From contig JAGTJL010000002.1 of the NCBI GenBank assembly GCA_020746875.1, positions 558,001 through 622,000 on the forward strand: a DNA stretch of 64,000 nucleotides. Direction: 5' to 3'. The translations under genes were made by a program, and so were the position numbers. Source of the DNA: Rhexocercosporidium sp. MPI-PUGE-AT-0058 (taxonomy: Eukaryota > Ascomycota > Leotiomycetes > Helotiales). Below are positions 32,869 to 44,423 of the stretch, one piece after another (the stretch's first letter is position 1; each line of letters starts with the position of its first letter). The notes under the pieces were generated by a model. It was not told the origin of the DNA. It saw nothing but the letters and a program-made list of their open reading frames with translations, and did not search any database.

Positions 32869-35336
32869 GACCCAACCGATCAACAAGGAGCCGGAGGTCA
32901 TGAGGACATCTCCTGGATGCACACAGACACGTATCTCCTGGATCATGAGGATGAAAGCTTCATGCAATCAGAAAATGATGAGTGGAATTTCGGCTCTTAT
33001 TTCAACTGCAATGACCTTTCCCCCAACATGGCGATGAATCAACCTGCAGCTAGGACGGACTGGACCGCTCAAGCTTCCTCGAACTACTTCAACAATCTTA
33101 CAGCTAATGAAGCTGATCCCAGAAGGTACACGCCCAGATATAATCCTCCCTTCCCGGTACTTGATAGGAATATCGAAATTGAAAATCCCCCGAATATGGC
33201 CCTCCCCGAAAGAGTTCAAGAAGAGCCAGAATACACTCATGCGGCATTTCCGGTACTTGATAGGAATATCGAAATTGAAAATCCTCCGAATATGACCCTC
33301 CCGGAAAAAGTTCAAGAGCCAGAATACACTCATGCGGGAACCTCACATGCAAGAAATAGTGCTCGCATGAATTCTGGTCTCAACTCACAGGAGTGGCAGA
33401 AGTGGAAACCGGAGTTAGAAAGCTTGTATTTTCAGCCTGGCTCCACTCTGGAGTACACGAGAGCAAAAATGGCCAATAAAGGTTTTCATGCTGGGTTAGT
33501 TACTCCCCGTTCACCTTCCTTCATAATATTATGCTAATATTGCGTGAATCCATAGAGCGACAAGTTACAAACGGAAGTTTAAAGAATGGGGTTGGGAGAC
33601 ATATGGGCGCGATAAAGAAAGTGGCAACTCGGGTGGGAAACCTTCCACTTCTAAACCACCCAAGAGGATCAGAGGAAAAGCCATAGGCCATCCTGCCACA
33701 TCGCGAGACGAAAATTCCCAAACGGATAGGTTACGGAGTACCACGGTTGCCTCTACCCTTCCACAGCCTGCGCCTACAAACTTCCAGCCCACACACTCCA
33801 ACAATACACACTTCCCCTCTTCGCACCCCTACCCTACACAGTTTACCTCTACACACTTCAATCCAAGCACGGTGTATGACGAAATCCCTCAAGCAAATAG
33901 TTCAAGTTGTACCACCGTGGCGGCCTTTTCCCCTCCGCGGCCCCCTCCCACGCCCATCGATCCTACATACGCCTCTTTGGGAGTCCCAGCTCCCATAAGA
34001 GACACCGATTTCGACGAACTCATGAAAACTATTCTCAACAACGTTAAGGACCTATATATCAGCTACCCAGCTCAGAATAAATGGAAAGTCCAAAAGCATC
34101 GCGAAGTTGAGGAAGACATTCACGATGAACTCCTAGTCGGCGTCGCAACCAGCCTTAGAAATTCAAGGTCACTAAGTCTCGCAATCGGAAACAAAGGCTT
34201 CCAAAATGTTCTCCAGATGGTGGGGATGGTTGTCGGGGAAGGAGAAGGCGCCGACTGCGGACTGCGGACTGTTCTCCTTACCAGCAATATGGATATCCTT
34301 CCTGCGTCTTGTTCGAGAAAATCGACCGGCCTGGGCTCGTCAATTCCTTTCATTGGCATTGAAACTTGCAAGACAAAAGTTCGGCCGCAAACATCAATTT
34401 GTGCAGGTGCTTTTTAACCTTCAAAAAATATGGAAGAAGGATCCAGACCAGATCACGGAAGTCGTTTTGGCGGCCTATGGCAGATGTATTGAAGATGTGA
34501 AGAAGAGCCTTGGCGCCTTCCATCTCACTTACCTTTCACTATGGGGCGACTTTGTCGTATACCTCGACGGCAGATCGGTTGACGATACCCAAGCATTGGT
34601 GGAAGATATCCGAAGTGTGATCAAAATAGTGGAAGAGGAGAAGGGGCCGGATGGTGGACCCAACAGCGATTACGCACTTGAGCTTCTCGGGTTGACGCTC
34701 TATGTCTTACAATCTGCTCCAAGGTCCCTAACGATGGCAGATCAGGCAGAGAAGGTAGCAAAGGAGTTGCACCGCAGACTCGAAGAAAGGAAGGCAGAAG
34801 ACGGAGGACAATTAGAGGGAAACCCGTTTACCACATGGAAGGATTTGAGGCAGCTCCTGGGCCAATTCTGTCAAGACAAAGAGAACTATCACGATGCGAT
34901 AGGCTATTTGGAAGAATTCCTGAGATTCGAAATCGAGGATGAGAGGGATGCCTGCGCGCTGGAAAAGCTGGAGAGGTGCTATGAAGCCGTTGGGAGGAAT
35001 GATGCCGCTAAGGATGTTTGGCAACGGCGATTGAAGATTTCCGAGATACTGCTGCGGAAAAGCAAAAAAGACCCAGCTGAATGCGAGAAAGGTGCGGATG
35101 GCCATGAACAGCTACACGAGGAAGACGGCGGGGATGCGGATGGAGCAGCAGAAAGTAGTGAGGGAACGGTAGGGAACCAGGTTGAGGAACCGAGCAAGGG
35201 GAATCTGGAAGAGGATATTGGCGACAAATATGGAGACTCGGGGGTGGAAATACAGCTCTTGGAGGAGCAGATAGCAGGATTGCAGCAGAGGGTGAAGGAT
35301 TTGAAGCGAGAGAGAGGAAGCGAGAAAACATTGTGA
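32869..35336 (+). CDS. Clr5-domain protein with C-terminal repeat-like helices, apparent frameshift
   Basis: Exon 1 (32869-33494) and the following exon from 33556 are joined by a 61-bp intron in phase. Residues 1-140 are acidic and disordered and contain a 31-residue tandem duplication. At about residues 174-225 lies a Clr5 domain (WQKWKPELESLYF...STLEYTRAKMANKGFHAG, then SYKRKFKEWGW), a small helical domain near the N-terminus of many fungal proteins, named after fission yeast Clr5 and presumed DNA-associated. A Pro/Thr/Ser linker follows, then helical sequence (ALKLARQKFGRKHQFVQVLF, YLEEFLRFEIEDE) resembling the TPR-like tails of such proteins, and an acidic, coiled-coil C-terminus. The first frame closes at 34417 and the helical part is read in the next frame from about 34206. 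The switch coincides with a 7-base tandem duplication at 34253-34271. As drawn the gene is broken, unless an unseen intron repairs it. Confidence 0.65.
33151..33336 (+). repeat. Tandem coding duplication in the Clr5-domain gene
   Basis: Two consecutive units (33151-33243 and 33247-33336) encode FPVLDRNIEIENPPNM(A/T)LPE followed by (R/K)VQ(E)EPEYTHA. They differ at only two residues plus one deleted Glu codon, so the duplication is recent. It lies in the disordered acidic N-terminus. Confidence 0.9.
34253..34271 (+). repeat. 7-bp tandem duplication at the frame switch
   Basis: GACTGCG is present twice in tandem followed by a partial third copy (GACTG). Seven bases is one modulo three, which is exactly the offset between the upstream Clr5 frame and the downstream helical frame. 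Confidence 0.85.
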
Positions 35337-35992
35337 CTTGAAGGCTAGAAATTGGGCGCGAATGGACACAGAAGGATGGAGATAACGGCAGGCAAACACG
35401 TGTGGATTTCGTCTCCTCTTATTTATTCTTATTTATTCTAGGCGCAATGGATAAGGTAGAGAATCCTCAGGATGGCTTTGCAGAGTTTATTAGCAGATGT
35501 CTAGTATGGGAGAGATTAATTAACCTATCATGCTTGAACTCGTATTCCGAGGTGATTTTAAGGATGTGACTTTGAGTAGGCGGAGTTGAATAGATTCGAG
35601 CAGATCAAAGTAGAGCCTCGGCCGACGTGGGGTTTTGGCTCCAACCACACGGTGTCTTGGCACGGTTTGTACCCTTAACTCTTGGGAGCTGCACGCCTTG
35701 GAATCCGCAGGTTACACTCCCTGCAACGACAAGAAGATAAGCTTCTGACAAGCTTGTGAATAGGTACCGTAATGTTCGAGCCTCCAGTGAATCTACACTA
35801 GCCCTATATTCTCCGAAGCGTAGAATTCTGTTCGTGGATATCACGTTTGTATGCCTGAGGTTGAGATCACTTCGCAGCTGCTGACTTTGTGGCGCTTTAG
35901 ATGTGTTGTTCACTTTTGTACTCCCTTCAATAATACGCAGCCCACTACCTTCAAACCCCCTTTGCGCCAAGTTCCTACAGTATTACGACGAG
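35337..35992. other. Intergenic region
   Basis: This contains the 3' region of the Clr5-domain gene and the promoter of the next plus-strand gene. No further ORF is supported. Confidence 0.5.
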
Positions 35993-37347
35993 ATGGATAC
36001 ACCTTTGCATCGAACCTGGCCGGAGATGACTTGGCCAGAGATAGCGCGGCTACACGTCTTTGACCCGGAAGGCGATGTGATTTTGATACTCGAACGAACT
36101 CTGGAGGATGACTTGGAGGTACCGGCTCCAGCATCTCCACTATCGCTAGATATCCCAGATTGGCCTGAGCCTGAGCCTGACCTGGATCCACCTGAGGCGT
36201 CACAACCAGTAGTTGTTTCAGATTGGCCTGAGGCTGAACCGGAGTCTCTACGCTACGAGTCTCAACCAGAGACAACCGGAGTCTCGGGTGGTCTGACGAA
36301 ACCAGAAACTTCCACATCTACTTACTCGGTCAGGCAGGAGTCGAAACCGAACGTTGAAAAGGTTCAAATGCGAGTCTCATCAAAGCACCTTATCCTTGCA
36401 TCGCCGACTTTTCGAACTTCTCTAGGCTCTGGAACATACCCAGAAGGTCGAACTCTTCAAAGTGAAGGTCACCTTGTTATTCCGCTGCCTGATGACGATC
36501 CAGATGTAATGATTATCCTCATGAACATTATCCATGGACATTCAAGTGAAGTCCCTCGTCGACTCGACTTGAGTATGTTGTCCAAAATTGCTATCGCTGT
36601 CAACCACCGGCGTATGCACGAGGCTGTTGGAATTTGGTCGGAAACTTGGATAGAAAACTTAAAGAGAGACGAGGGGTTGCCAAGTAGCTATACGCCAGAT
36701 GCAGTTCTCTCATGGCTGTTCATCTTCTGGGTGTTCCGGGAAGCAGAAGGCTTCAGAAATATGTCTGGAATACTAGTACGAGAAAGTGATGGAAGCCTGG
36801 AGAATGAAGTGGAGGCCGCCTATATTGGACCTCACGTTCCAGTTTCTATTATAAGTGAGTTCGCAATATGGACACTATACCGATGGAAACTGCTGAATAC
36901 GCGATAGAAAATATTCAAAAAGATCGCATAGATCTCATTGAGAGCATGATAGCTGTCATCCATGACCTTATCACCAAATACTCTGGGCGAGATATTCTTT
37001 GCAAACAGGGCAATGCGTTTTCTTGTGATGCGAATTTGCTTGGCTCACTCATGAAGGCGTCAGCTATCATTGGAATCTGGCCGCGACCGGAGGATCCTTA
37101 CCCAGGGATAAGTGCAAAGATGCTTGCAAGCCAGATTCGAGAAATGGACGTACTAGATGATTGTATAAGGATTGGTAGGGGACACTATCGGTCTGGTAGT
37201 AATCACGGAATCAGAGCCTTGATTGAGGCGTCAATAGATTCTTTAGAAGTTCGCGTACCAGGACTTCCCCTGAAATCTTTCCTACTCAAAGCGAGTGGGG
37301 AGGGGGAAAAGGTAAGAAAAGCAAACGAAGCAAGCCAGATAAGATAA
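35993..37347 (+). CDS. Fungal BTB/POZ-like protein
   Basis: Two exons (35993-36854, 36908-37347) joined by a 53-bp GTGAGT...ATAG intron give 433 residues. The N-terminal motif VFDPEGDVILILE is followed, after an 80-residue Pro/Glu insertion containing two DWPE(P/A)EP repeats, by MRVSSKHLILASPTFRTSL, IPLPDDDPDVMIILMNIIHG and LSKIAIAVNHRRMHEAV. This order is that of the large ascomycete BTB-domain family often annotated as BTB/POZ nuclear protein. The C-terminal half (IAVIHDLITKYSG, CDANLLGSLMKA) is the family's conserved tail. BTB domains mediate protein-protein contacts, often with Cul3 ligases, but the partner here is unknown. The start at 35993 is preferred because MDTPLHRTWPEM leads directly into the conserved motif. 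Confidence 0.8.
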
Positions 37348-38859
37348 GATGTTTAACGCAGCCGGAGAAACCAGGGATACATGGGTGAGGACTATTCTGA
37401 ATGGGAATAAGGGCAGGTAGAGAAGGGTTAACTGCAAAGTAGGAGAAAATGAATTAAAACGGCGACGGCGGGTAGGAGGGGTAGAAGTTAGTTGGGTAGG
37501 CGATTTATCATGTCTCGGGGCTTTTATGATTGAATAAAATTGGCTTTGATAGGAATAGGTTCGTCGAGCATTGTGTGAAATACAATGAACTAAATAGCTA
37601 CCATCCTGAATTATCAGAGGAGCTATGTGCTTAGCATTGATTAGAAGCAAGAGGTAGGCTGTCATATGGATGGAGCTAAATGAGTGACGTATATTAATTC
37701 GCTTTTCTTCACTCATCATCCCCACACAATCACAACACAATCATGGACTCAATGTTCCAAGCAGTCATTGCAACTTTCAGAAGGCGTTCATACTGGCTAC
37801 ATGCTTGATAAGAGCCAACTGCATCATTCCATTGTGTTACCAGTCCTTCAATTCTTGTCATGGGATATCACCCATACTCCAATAGCCATCAAGAACTCTC
37901 TCGGAACAGTGCCTTTCCATGTTGGGTTGCAAATTTTTGAATCCGTCACAAATAAGGATTTGGTCTGCTACGCTTCTCTAGTTCTCAAGGTAGCATTTAA
38001 TTCTCTGTTCAGAGAAGGATCGAGTCAAGTTTTCGAAATCTCCTACACCACCCGGCTCGCTACCACTAGCGAGGTACTTTGGCGAACCCCATTGGGTAAA
38101 AAGTAAACGATGCGCGATGCGCCAGGGAATTTTAAGCCAAAACGCCATATTGACTGTGTTTATATTCTTGGATTTTTGTGTAATAAAATCAAATACTTGG
38201 GAAGTTTTCAATGGCGCACCGGAGGGCCCCAAATCCTCAGCCTGATCCCGGCGAATTGATGATTCGCTATGGATGCTTCGACAGGGTTCATTATTTGTGA
38301 AGCATCGGGAGTCTTGCAAGGAAATCTTATCTTAGGATACAACCGACTCTACGGTCTAGACATTTTCATCTGAAAACGATTTACAAGGTCACGATCAATC
38401 ATGAAATGCAGGTTGACACTCTGGAAGATTGCTGGGCAAATTCAATTCATGCAATGTACAGTACAACGGCTAGCTTCCATGTTTACAAGGGAACCACAAA
38501 AGCTCAACCCCAAAATCAAAGTAATATCCATCTACCGACCTAATGCGACCCCTTTCAGACCAATAGACTACAATCCGGTATAAACAACTGAAGATCCAGG
38601 CTTATTTACCGTGCGAAGACCCAACCAGGGAAAATGACCACGCTACGGAACAATCGCTGGAAGTGAACTTAAACGAACTTATTCTCGTTCTCATTCTCGT
38701 CCTCGACCTGAACATGGAAGTTAGCCGTATTGAAAGATCCTGCAACGAACGGGAACTGCAGCATCATTCAGGAGAACAAGGCTAGCTCAAGCAAGAAATC
38801 CAATGGAAAATCCTATGCTCTGGTAACGAAGCAGTTATGGTCGACTATGAGGCCAACAG
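37348..38859. other. Intergenic region
   Basis: No gene is supported. Short frames at 37684-38106 (+) and 37978-38319 (-) overlap and lack recognisable domains. Confidence 0.45.
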
Positions 38860-39190
38860 TTCGGACGAAGTAGTCTCGGAGAGGACGCTACCGGCTGCGG
38901 TGTTCTCGTAGATGTAGCTCATGGATGGGATCTCGATAGTGCTGCGACTGTATTTGACTGAGTCGATGAGATCAATGGCTGCATTTTGTAGGCGAGGACT
39001 GACGAACGTCTGACCCAGAATCTAAAATCGGGGAAAGATGCTGGCATTAAGCTTGCTGTCGGCATCGGCGTATCCCTGAATCTTCTGTGTCTAAATCCAC
39101 TCCATAAATAGCTCAAACGTTTCGATATCGACGTCCTCTCGCTAATAGGAATTTTTTGGGCTCTTAATGAAGAAGCTCTCGAATGCAACC
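38860..39190 (-). pseudogene. BTB/POZ relic, copy 1 of 5
   Basis: A minus-strand translation gives, in order, AFESFFIKSPKNSY-stop, REDVDIETFELFMEWI-stop, TQKIQGYADAD, RF-stop, ILGQTFVSPRLQNAAIDLI and IPSMSYIYENTAAGSVLSE. This matches the BTB middle (FELFxxWxxTQKI) and the tail (LQNAAxxxI, YIYENTxxGS) of the copies at 40-46 kb. At least three in-frame stops are present; one (MEWI-stop-TQ) sits where Trp-Leu-Tyr-like codons stand in other copies. This is a clear relic without coding capacity. Confidence 0.7.
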
Positions 39191-40156
39191 TTCAGGACTA
39201 GTGAGAATTAGGTAATGACTTTCTTGTAGATTGGGTTTTCGATTTCCTAGGGATTAACCAGGAAGGTGACAATTTCGTTAGCACCACAATCGATATCGTT
39301 AGCTGATTATACATCCGAGAAGCGGAGATTAATCTCCTCAAGCTCAACGGTCTCTTGTCAACTTCTCTGGAGGTTCTAGCAGTACTGGAACCGTCGCTGT
39401 CCGTATTAGACGAGGATTATGATATCATAGACCTGTTAGCATTAGTTGCTGTGGGCCTCGAGATAACAAAGGGCAGTAATAGAATTCCCTTGCATTGAGA
39501 TTCTTTGATTTGGTTCGAGATTTTTTTTGGTTCCGTTGGTGCATGCCGTCGAAATTTACAAAAGGGAGTGGGGTGGTTAGTTAAGTAGGCAAGTCGCGTC
39601 GGGAGAGTAGCAAAGCTAGCCAAACAGCACCTTTATGCGAGCAGGTGACTTTAACGACGTCTCTACATGAATCTCTTTGAATATCTCTTTTGGTGTGATA
39701 TATGCTGAGTTAAGAGATGAATGCCGCAATAAAATTGTTAATAGCACACCATTAGGCCATTTTTATATGAAGTTCCTGTTTCACTCAGGCTTGAAAACTG
39801 CAACTCGATGGGAGGAAGGAAAGAATACATTACCATCTGATCTTGGCTTCTTCTGTACTGAGAAAGCATAATTGACATAACTCATCATTCTCCAGATCCT
39901 CTGATGTATTTAGCCGACCAAGAAAAGTCCCTCTTCGGCGATTCTATTCCCATCCAGAGTCCACAAAGATTCCCTTCGTTCTTCACTTCGCATAAACAAC
40001 TTACCCAAAAATTCCATACTTGCGGCGTTTAGTTGTGACGGATTGCCGGTGACAATATGTTACCCTGAATAGGATTTAGTCGTCAACTTTACACGCACGC
40101 TTACGAATTTCATTCAACTTACTTCATGTTCATGTCTTTTCGGCTCGGATAGAGGC
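39191..40156. other. Intergenic region between BTB copies
   Basis: No intact ORF. The small frames at 39417-39623 (-) and 39677-39871 (+) have no recognisable features. Confidence 0.45.
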
Positions 40157-41060
40157 TTAAGAGACAAAGTAGTCCTTGCTTTGAATTGCACCGGAATTAT
40201 TCTGTCGAATTCGATCCGGCAAGGCCTTTCGATAGACTTGAATCATATCACTGAATAGATCCTGTGGCGCTCGCTGCATTTCACTGTAGTCGATTGCTGC
40301 GGACCATGTGCATTGTTCAGCAACCAGCGCGCAAAGAGGACTCTCCGGAGATGTGTTGTCGTAGACGTAGTCCCAGCATTCAGAGAGCATTCCCGCACAG
40401 AGTCTTCGAATACGCTCTATGTGCACCACAACCTAGTTTTGAAGATTGCGAACCATGAATCGATCTGCCAAGACCCACAATTGTACTAAAGCGAGGTCTT
40501 GAGCCATACAGTCGACCGAGTGGTTGGCTTCGTCTCCATGATCATCCGTTGGGTCCACGTTATGATATCGAAGAGTTATCTTTCCAGAGTAAAGGTACTC
40601 GGCAAAGAGTCGGAAGGTAGTAGGGTCAACATCTTTGAGATTGTGAACTCCAGTTTTGCCGTCAATGAACGCACCTTCGAAGGCAGCTTTCAGAACCTCG
40701 GAGTGTTTGCAAGCAAATTCCATATGGACAATGAACTTTTGCTGCAGATCGCCCACCAGGAAGGCGATCATCTAATCAGGAGAGCTGCATATGGTCAGCC
40801 TGTCATTGCCAGTATGTAATTATTACTCTCTGAAGAAATTAAACTTACGAGAGATACGGTGTCTTCTTGTTCTCTTCGCATCGAGTGAGAGACATGCTCG
40901 CGAGACTTGTCGTGGTTTCATCAGTGCTCGTGATAATCATCGATGAATTGCCACTTCCCGCCTGATAGCCATTTCCGAGCATTGAGGATGGACCAGATGA
41001 TAAACCACCGCGACCGGGAGGCAGTCCGTGGCCACTTCCTCTGCGAGACGCAGCTTCCAT
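40157..41060 (-). pseudogene. BTB/POZ copy 2 of 5, interrupted by a stop
   Basis: An N-terminal Gly/Ser-rich exon (41060-40849) ends in ENKKTPYLS before a GTAAGT donor. The BTB part (from 40771) reads MIAFLVGDLQQKFIVHMEFACKHSEVL..., then FRLFAEYLYSGKITL and LVQLWVLADRFMVRNLQN. It is followed by an in-frame TAG at 40433-40435, and the same frame goes on with VVVHIERIRRLCAGMLSECW and YVYDNTSPESPL to 40157. The exon 1 frame also does not join exon 2 in phase with the obvious splice sites. The continuing homology past the stop argues for a recent nonsense mutation. A shorter protein ending at the stop could still be made. Confidence 0.65.
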
Positions 41061-41321
41061 CGTTGAGGTGGTGCCGAGCCTGGTTTTATTTTTTGTTGGT
41101 GTTTTGACGCGTCAACGATATTCAACGCTGTCTAGTGAGGTTGGGTTGAGGTTGAATTTGAAGGTGAAGTAAACAAGCAACCTCTAGCGTGGAAGGCAGG
41201 CTCCGCTCCACTACTCCCCAACCACCGATTTAGGTCACGAGTTTGCAACGATGATATGGTGAACTTATATGCATGGGGACCGGGGCGTTATGGCTAAATC
41301 AGAAAAGATTTCAAGTATTCA

Positions 41322-41642
41322 ATGTCATATTTTGACCGAAATATTCAGGAGAGTTATCGAAGCATCATCGTGTTACAATTCTATGCACTTCTATTTGAGA
41401 GGTACGAATTGAAAGAGAACTCGGTGTCTGTTGCACTGAGGAGGAGAATAGTGCAAGAATACATAACATCAGAGTCTTTCTCCCGCGAAGAAGTAAGCAT
41501 CGATCCTCTAGATATCTCGCTGCTTCAGCTTTCGATGGATCTACTCATTGAGCTCAATCTCCAAGTCAATGTTCGTGGAGAGAAGGCCGAACCTGAGCAA
41601 AATTCTGGGAGCCAATATCAACGAGACTGTGTAGATATGTGA
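41322..41642 (+). CDS. Hypothetical short ORF
   Basis: This 106-residue frame has a plausible helical composition (IIVLQFYALLFERYELKEN, ISLLQLSMDLLIELNLQV) and no stop-rich neighbours. Another protein-like stretch (EFDLELVETLLVRAGLCN) follows at about 41768 in a different frame. It may be the remnant of a larger plus-strand gene rather than a functional unit. No family is recognised. Confidence 0.25.
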   Translation: MSYFDRNIQESYRSIIVLQFYALLFERYELKENSVSVALRRRIVQEYITSESFSREEVSIDPLDISLLQLSMDLLIELNLQVNVRGEKAEPEQNSGSQYQRDCVDM

Positions 41643-42425
41643 CATAAAATTAGATTTAGCAGTGGTTGCGCAAAGGCTTCGTTTGTGTCTACAGCAGCAA
41701 ATTGTGGATCTGGAAATGACGCGGGGTCTCCGCGTGCGAAGAGGTACTGTGTGTTCATGAGATGTCTGAATTCGATCTGGAACTAGTGGAGACGCTGCTG
41801 GTCAGGGCCGGTCTTTGCAACCGTCGTTACCTGAAGAAGCTTCCTTCCTGTGCTAGCATATTCAAAGGAGCGTTCATGTTTTAAAAAAAGCCACCTTGGG
41901 GATAAAGGCAGGAAAGAAGGAGGTGATGCAAATTCATATGCGGTGGCTTCATGAGGCGTCTATTCCTTCGGGCAGATTGAAAGAATGCACTTCGAGGGCA
42001 CGGTTGATGGTTACCAGTTTGTCCAGGGCACAATCAAACATCCATAAGTTACTTGAAGAATCTATTCCATAGGTAGATAGATCAATGAGACTGCAGATAT
42101 CAAGAGTTAGAATTCGAAGATGGCTTGCTGAATTATTTAGATTAGTTCGGGCCTGAAGGAGAGTGCTCTTGATCGTAAGATCGACTGATAGATAAGTTAC
42201 CGAATTCTCATCATCTCAAAAGCTGTGTTACATGAAGCCACTTCTGTCGAATTTCAGCCCCCGAAAAGACATAGAACTCTTAGTTGGGGTAGTCGTCCAT
42301 CCTGCTAGTCGTCAGATCTGTTGAGGGAGGTGGAGTTGCTAACAGGATGACTAAAATTATGGAGTTGTTGTTTTATTCTTCTTATACAAGGACTTCGGAG
42401 GCCTACATTAGAATGGTAACCGGTC
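41643..42425. other. Intergenic region between BTB copies
   Basis: It contains scattered short frames only, including the small protein-like stretch near 41768. No supported gene or RNA. Confidence 0.4.
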
Positions 42426-43125
42426 CTACTGTATTCTGTCAGCTTCTGGTAAAGATATAATTTCATGACATAGATAATATCTATGCAAATATTTTGGAAA
42501 GTCACGCTCCTCCCCAAAGACATCTTTATTCAGCCCAAAGACGCAGATGTAGACAGTTTGCTTGCGAAACATACTGCCTGTAGAAGTCAAGCTGTAGACG
42601 TCATCGAACCACTCAAAAATTATCATCTTGACTTGCATAGTGATGTTTTTGATGGTAGTCAAGGTAAGGCTTTGCAACTTGTAGATGTCATGCAGATCTA
42701 CTAAGGCCCAGAGCTCAACAAGGAGACCTTGTTCTTTGAGAATTTCAGAGCTACGATCGGGTGTCTTCTCTATTGGAAATCCGTCGCGAAGTACAGTGGT
42801 CTCGATCTTTTAGTTATACAAGCACTGCATGAGGAATATCACCGCGCGCTTGGTCGATTCTCGAGGTCGATATGTCTGCGTCTGACCTCGATGAACTGGC
42901 TCTCGAAAGTAGCCTTGAAGAGCTGTAGAGCTGAAGTGAGTCACCACTTCACAAAATAAGAGTATGAGCCTGAGAGATAAAGATTTTTGAACCTGACGCT
43001 GAAGCCGTGTGGATGTTTCAACACATACCTTCGAATGATGACACGCAACCTCGTGTACGAGAAACCTGGTATTCATCTAGTCTTTACCGGCAATGAGAAC
43101 CACAAGGGTACCAGGATCGGTCTAG
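42426..43125 (-). pseudogene. BTB/POZ copy 3 of 5, decayed
   Basis: On the minus strand the copy starts near 43115 with TLVVLIAGKD, is cut by TAG at 43077-43079, and resumes in frame with MNTRFLVHEVACHHSK before an intron-like GTATGT...CTACAG. It then reads LFKATFESQFIE, needs a one-base shift to reach GQTQTYRPRESTKRAV, and meets TAA at 42810-42812. It continues with VELWALVDLHDIYKLQSLTLTTI and EWFDDVYSLTSTGSM to 42426. The TAA stands where the intact copy at 43.5-44.4 kb has a Gln codon (LYCQKLEI), consistent with C-to-T change. Two stops and one shift make this a pseudogene. Confidence 0.7.
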
Positions 43126-43517
43126 AGTGTCAACGGTCAGCATGTGCAGGATATAGTTGCCGTTGCAGCATTTCAAAGCGTAGAACAGAGCAGATCGAGA
43201 GTTGCAATTGTATCTGTACCGCTCATCTTGACGAAATACTTGGGGATAAGGTGCCGGTTTGTGAGTTGGCGCCTGGTGGGATTGGGGTTCGAAGTGCTTC
43301 CGCAGTAGCAGCTGTCGATGTTGTCGAGGACCTGATGCTACGAATGAAGAAGAAATAGCTATATTTATGATATGCGATAGCGATCACTATCGTCACTCGC
43401 GAAACAAGACATTGAGAGCTATATAGGCTTCCCAATGAACTTATTCGGTGAGTGCTCCCTGGGCCAATGTACAAATGCCAGATACCTCCGCACAGAAAGT
43501 AGACCCAATCCTACCAG

Positions 43518-44423
43518 CTACTCCTCCAGAACAAAGTAATCCTCAACACTAAACCGCGGGAGACGCTCCCCAGTCTCCATCAAAGTCTTCTCAACGTCAT
43601 CAACCCGATCCGTCAAGAACTCAGCCAGCTCCCGTAACATCTCAACCAGGAACTTCTCCGGCATCTCCCTGTAAATCGACCCATCCGCATACACCCCACA
43701 ATTCTCAACATAGAAGCGGTGTAGCATACTCCCGAACGAGGTGCGATCGTAGAAGGCATTGATGCAATGATACGCAATGACATGCCTCTTACCCTCTCCG
43801 GTCTCGAGAATCTTCAATGAGGTCAGTGCGAGATTCTGAAGCTTCGGAATCCGCAGCATATCGGCCAAGGCCCAGAGCTCAACCAGAGCGAAGTCTTCTT
43901 GCATTTCGGGCCCATTCTTGAGTACCTAGTGACTGGCAAGTCGCACCTTTGGTCCTGGAGACGGACAATCTCGAGTTTCTGACAGTAGAGATATTGAACG
44001 AAGAAAGATCTAGCGAGCTTTGTCGTGTCTTCGAGGTGGTAAGTTTGAGTCTTCCCTTCGACGAATCGGCTATTAAATGCAGCTCTGAAAACCTATCAAC
44101 ACTCTCATTAGATGCTACACAGAACATAAGTGATGAAGGTGACAACCGTACCGGAGCATGGAGACATGCGACCTCCCTATTGACCTTGAATTCCGTTGTG
44201 TCGGGGCCTCTGTAGGCCATGATGGTCACCATGACTGCAAGATCTCTGAGAAATGCGATTCAGCATCATACACAGCATAGTAACAGAAGCGCCTTTGTGG
44301 GGTAACTTACGAGGTAAATGTGGCAGGATCCAACTTCGGTCTCTTTCTACCATTCCCAGTTTCGGGGGCTCGACGCGACTTCTGGGAGTCTTTCGTGGAG
44401 CTTGAGCATCTTGCATCTGCCAT
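43518..44423 (-). CDS. BTB/POZ domain protein, copy 4 of 5 (only intact one)
   Basis: Four exons fit in phase: 44423-44311, 44245-44152, 44092-43967 and 43925-43518, for 246 residues. Exon 1 gives a basic leader (MADARCSSSTKDSQKSRR). The BTB fold follows: VMVTIMAYRGPDTTEFKV, NREVACLHAPVFRAAFNSRF, VEGKTQTYHLEDTTKLA and VQYLYCQKLEI, then LVELWALADMLRIPKLQNLAL. The tail ends VEDYFVLEE. The third intron would be only 41 bases (43926-43966, GTCCGT...CACTAG). Without it the frame is shifted by two, so the alternative is a small deletion and loss of function. BTB proteins of this type are expanded in Leotiomycetes and Dothideomycetes; partners are unknown. Confidence 0.7.

Noticed and set aside
37684..38106. 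140-codon plus-strand frame
   Set aside because: No domain, no splice context, and it overlaps a comparable minus-strand frame; not supported as a gene.
42987..43358. 123-codon plus-strand frame
   Set aside because: It runs antisense over the decayed BTB copy and its upstream region; the minus strand gives recognisable BTB motifs.
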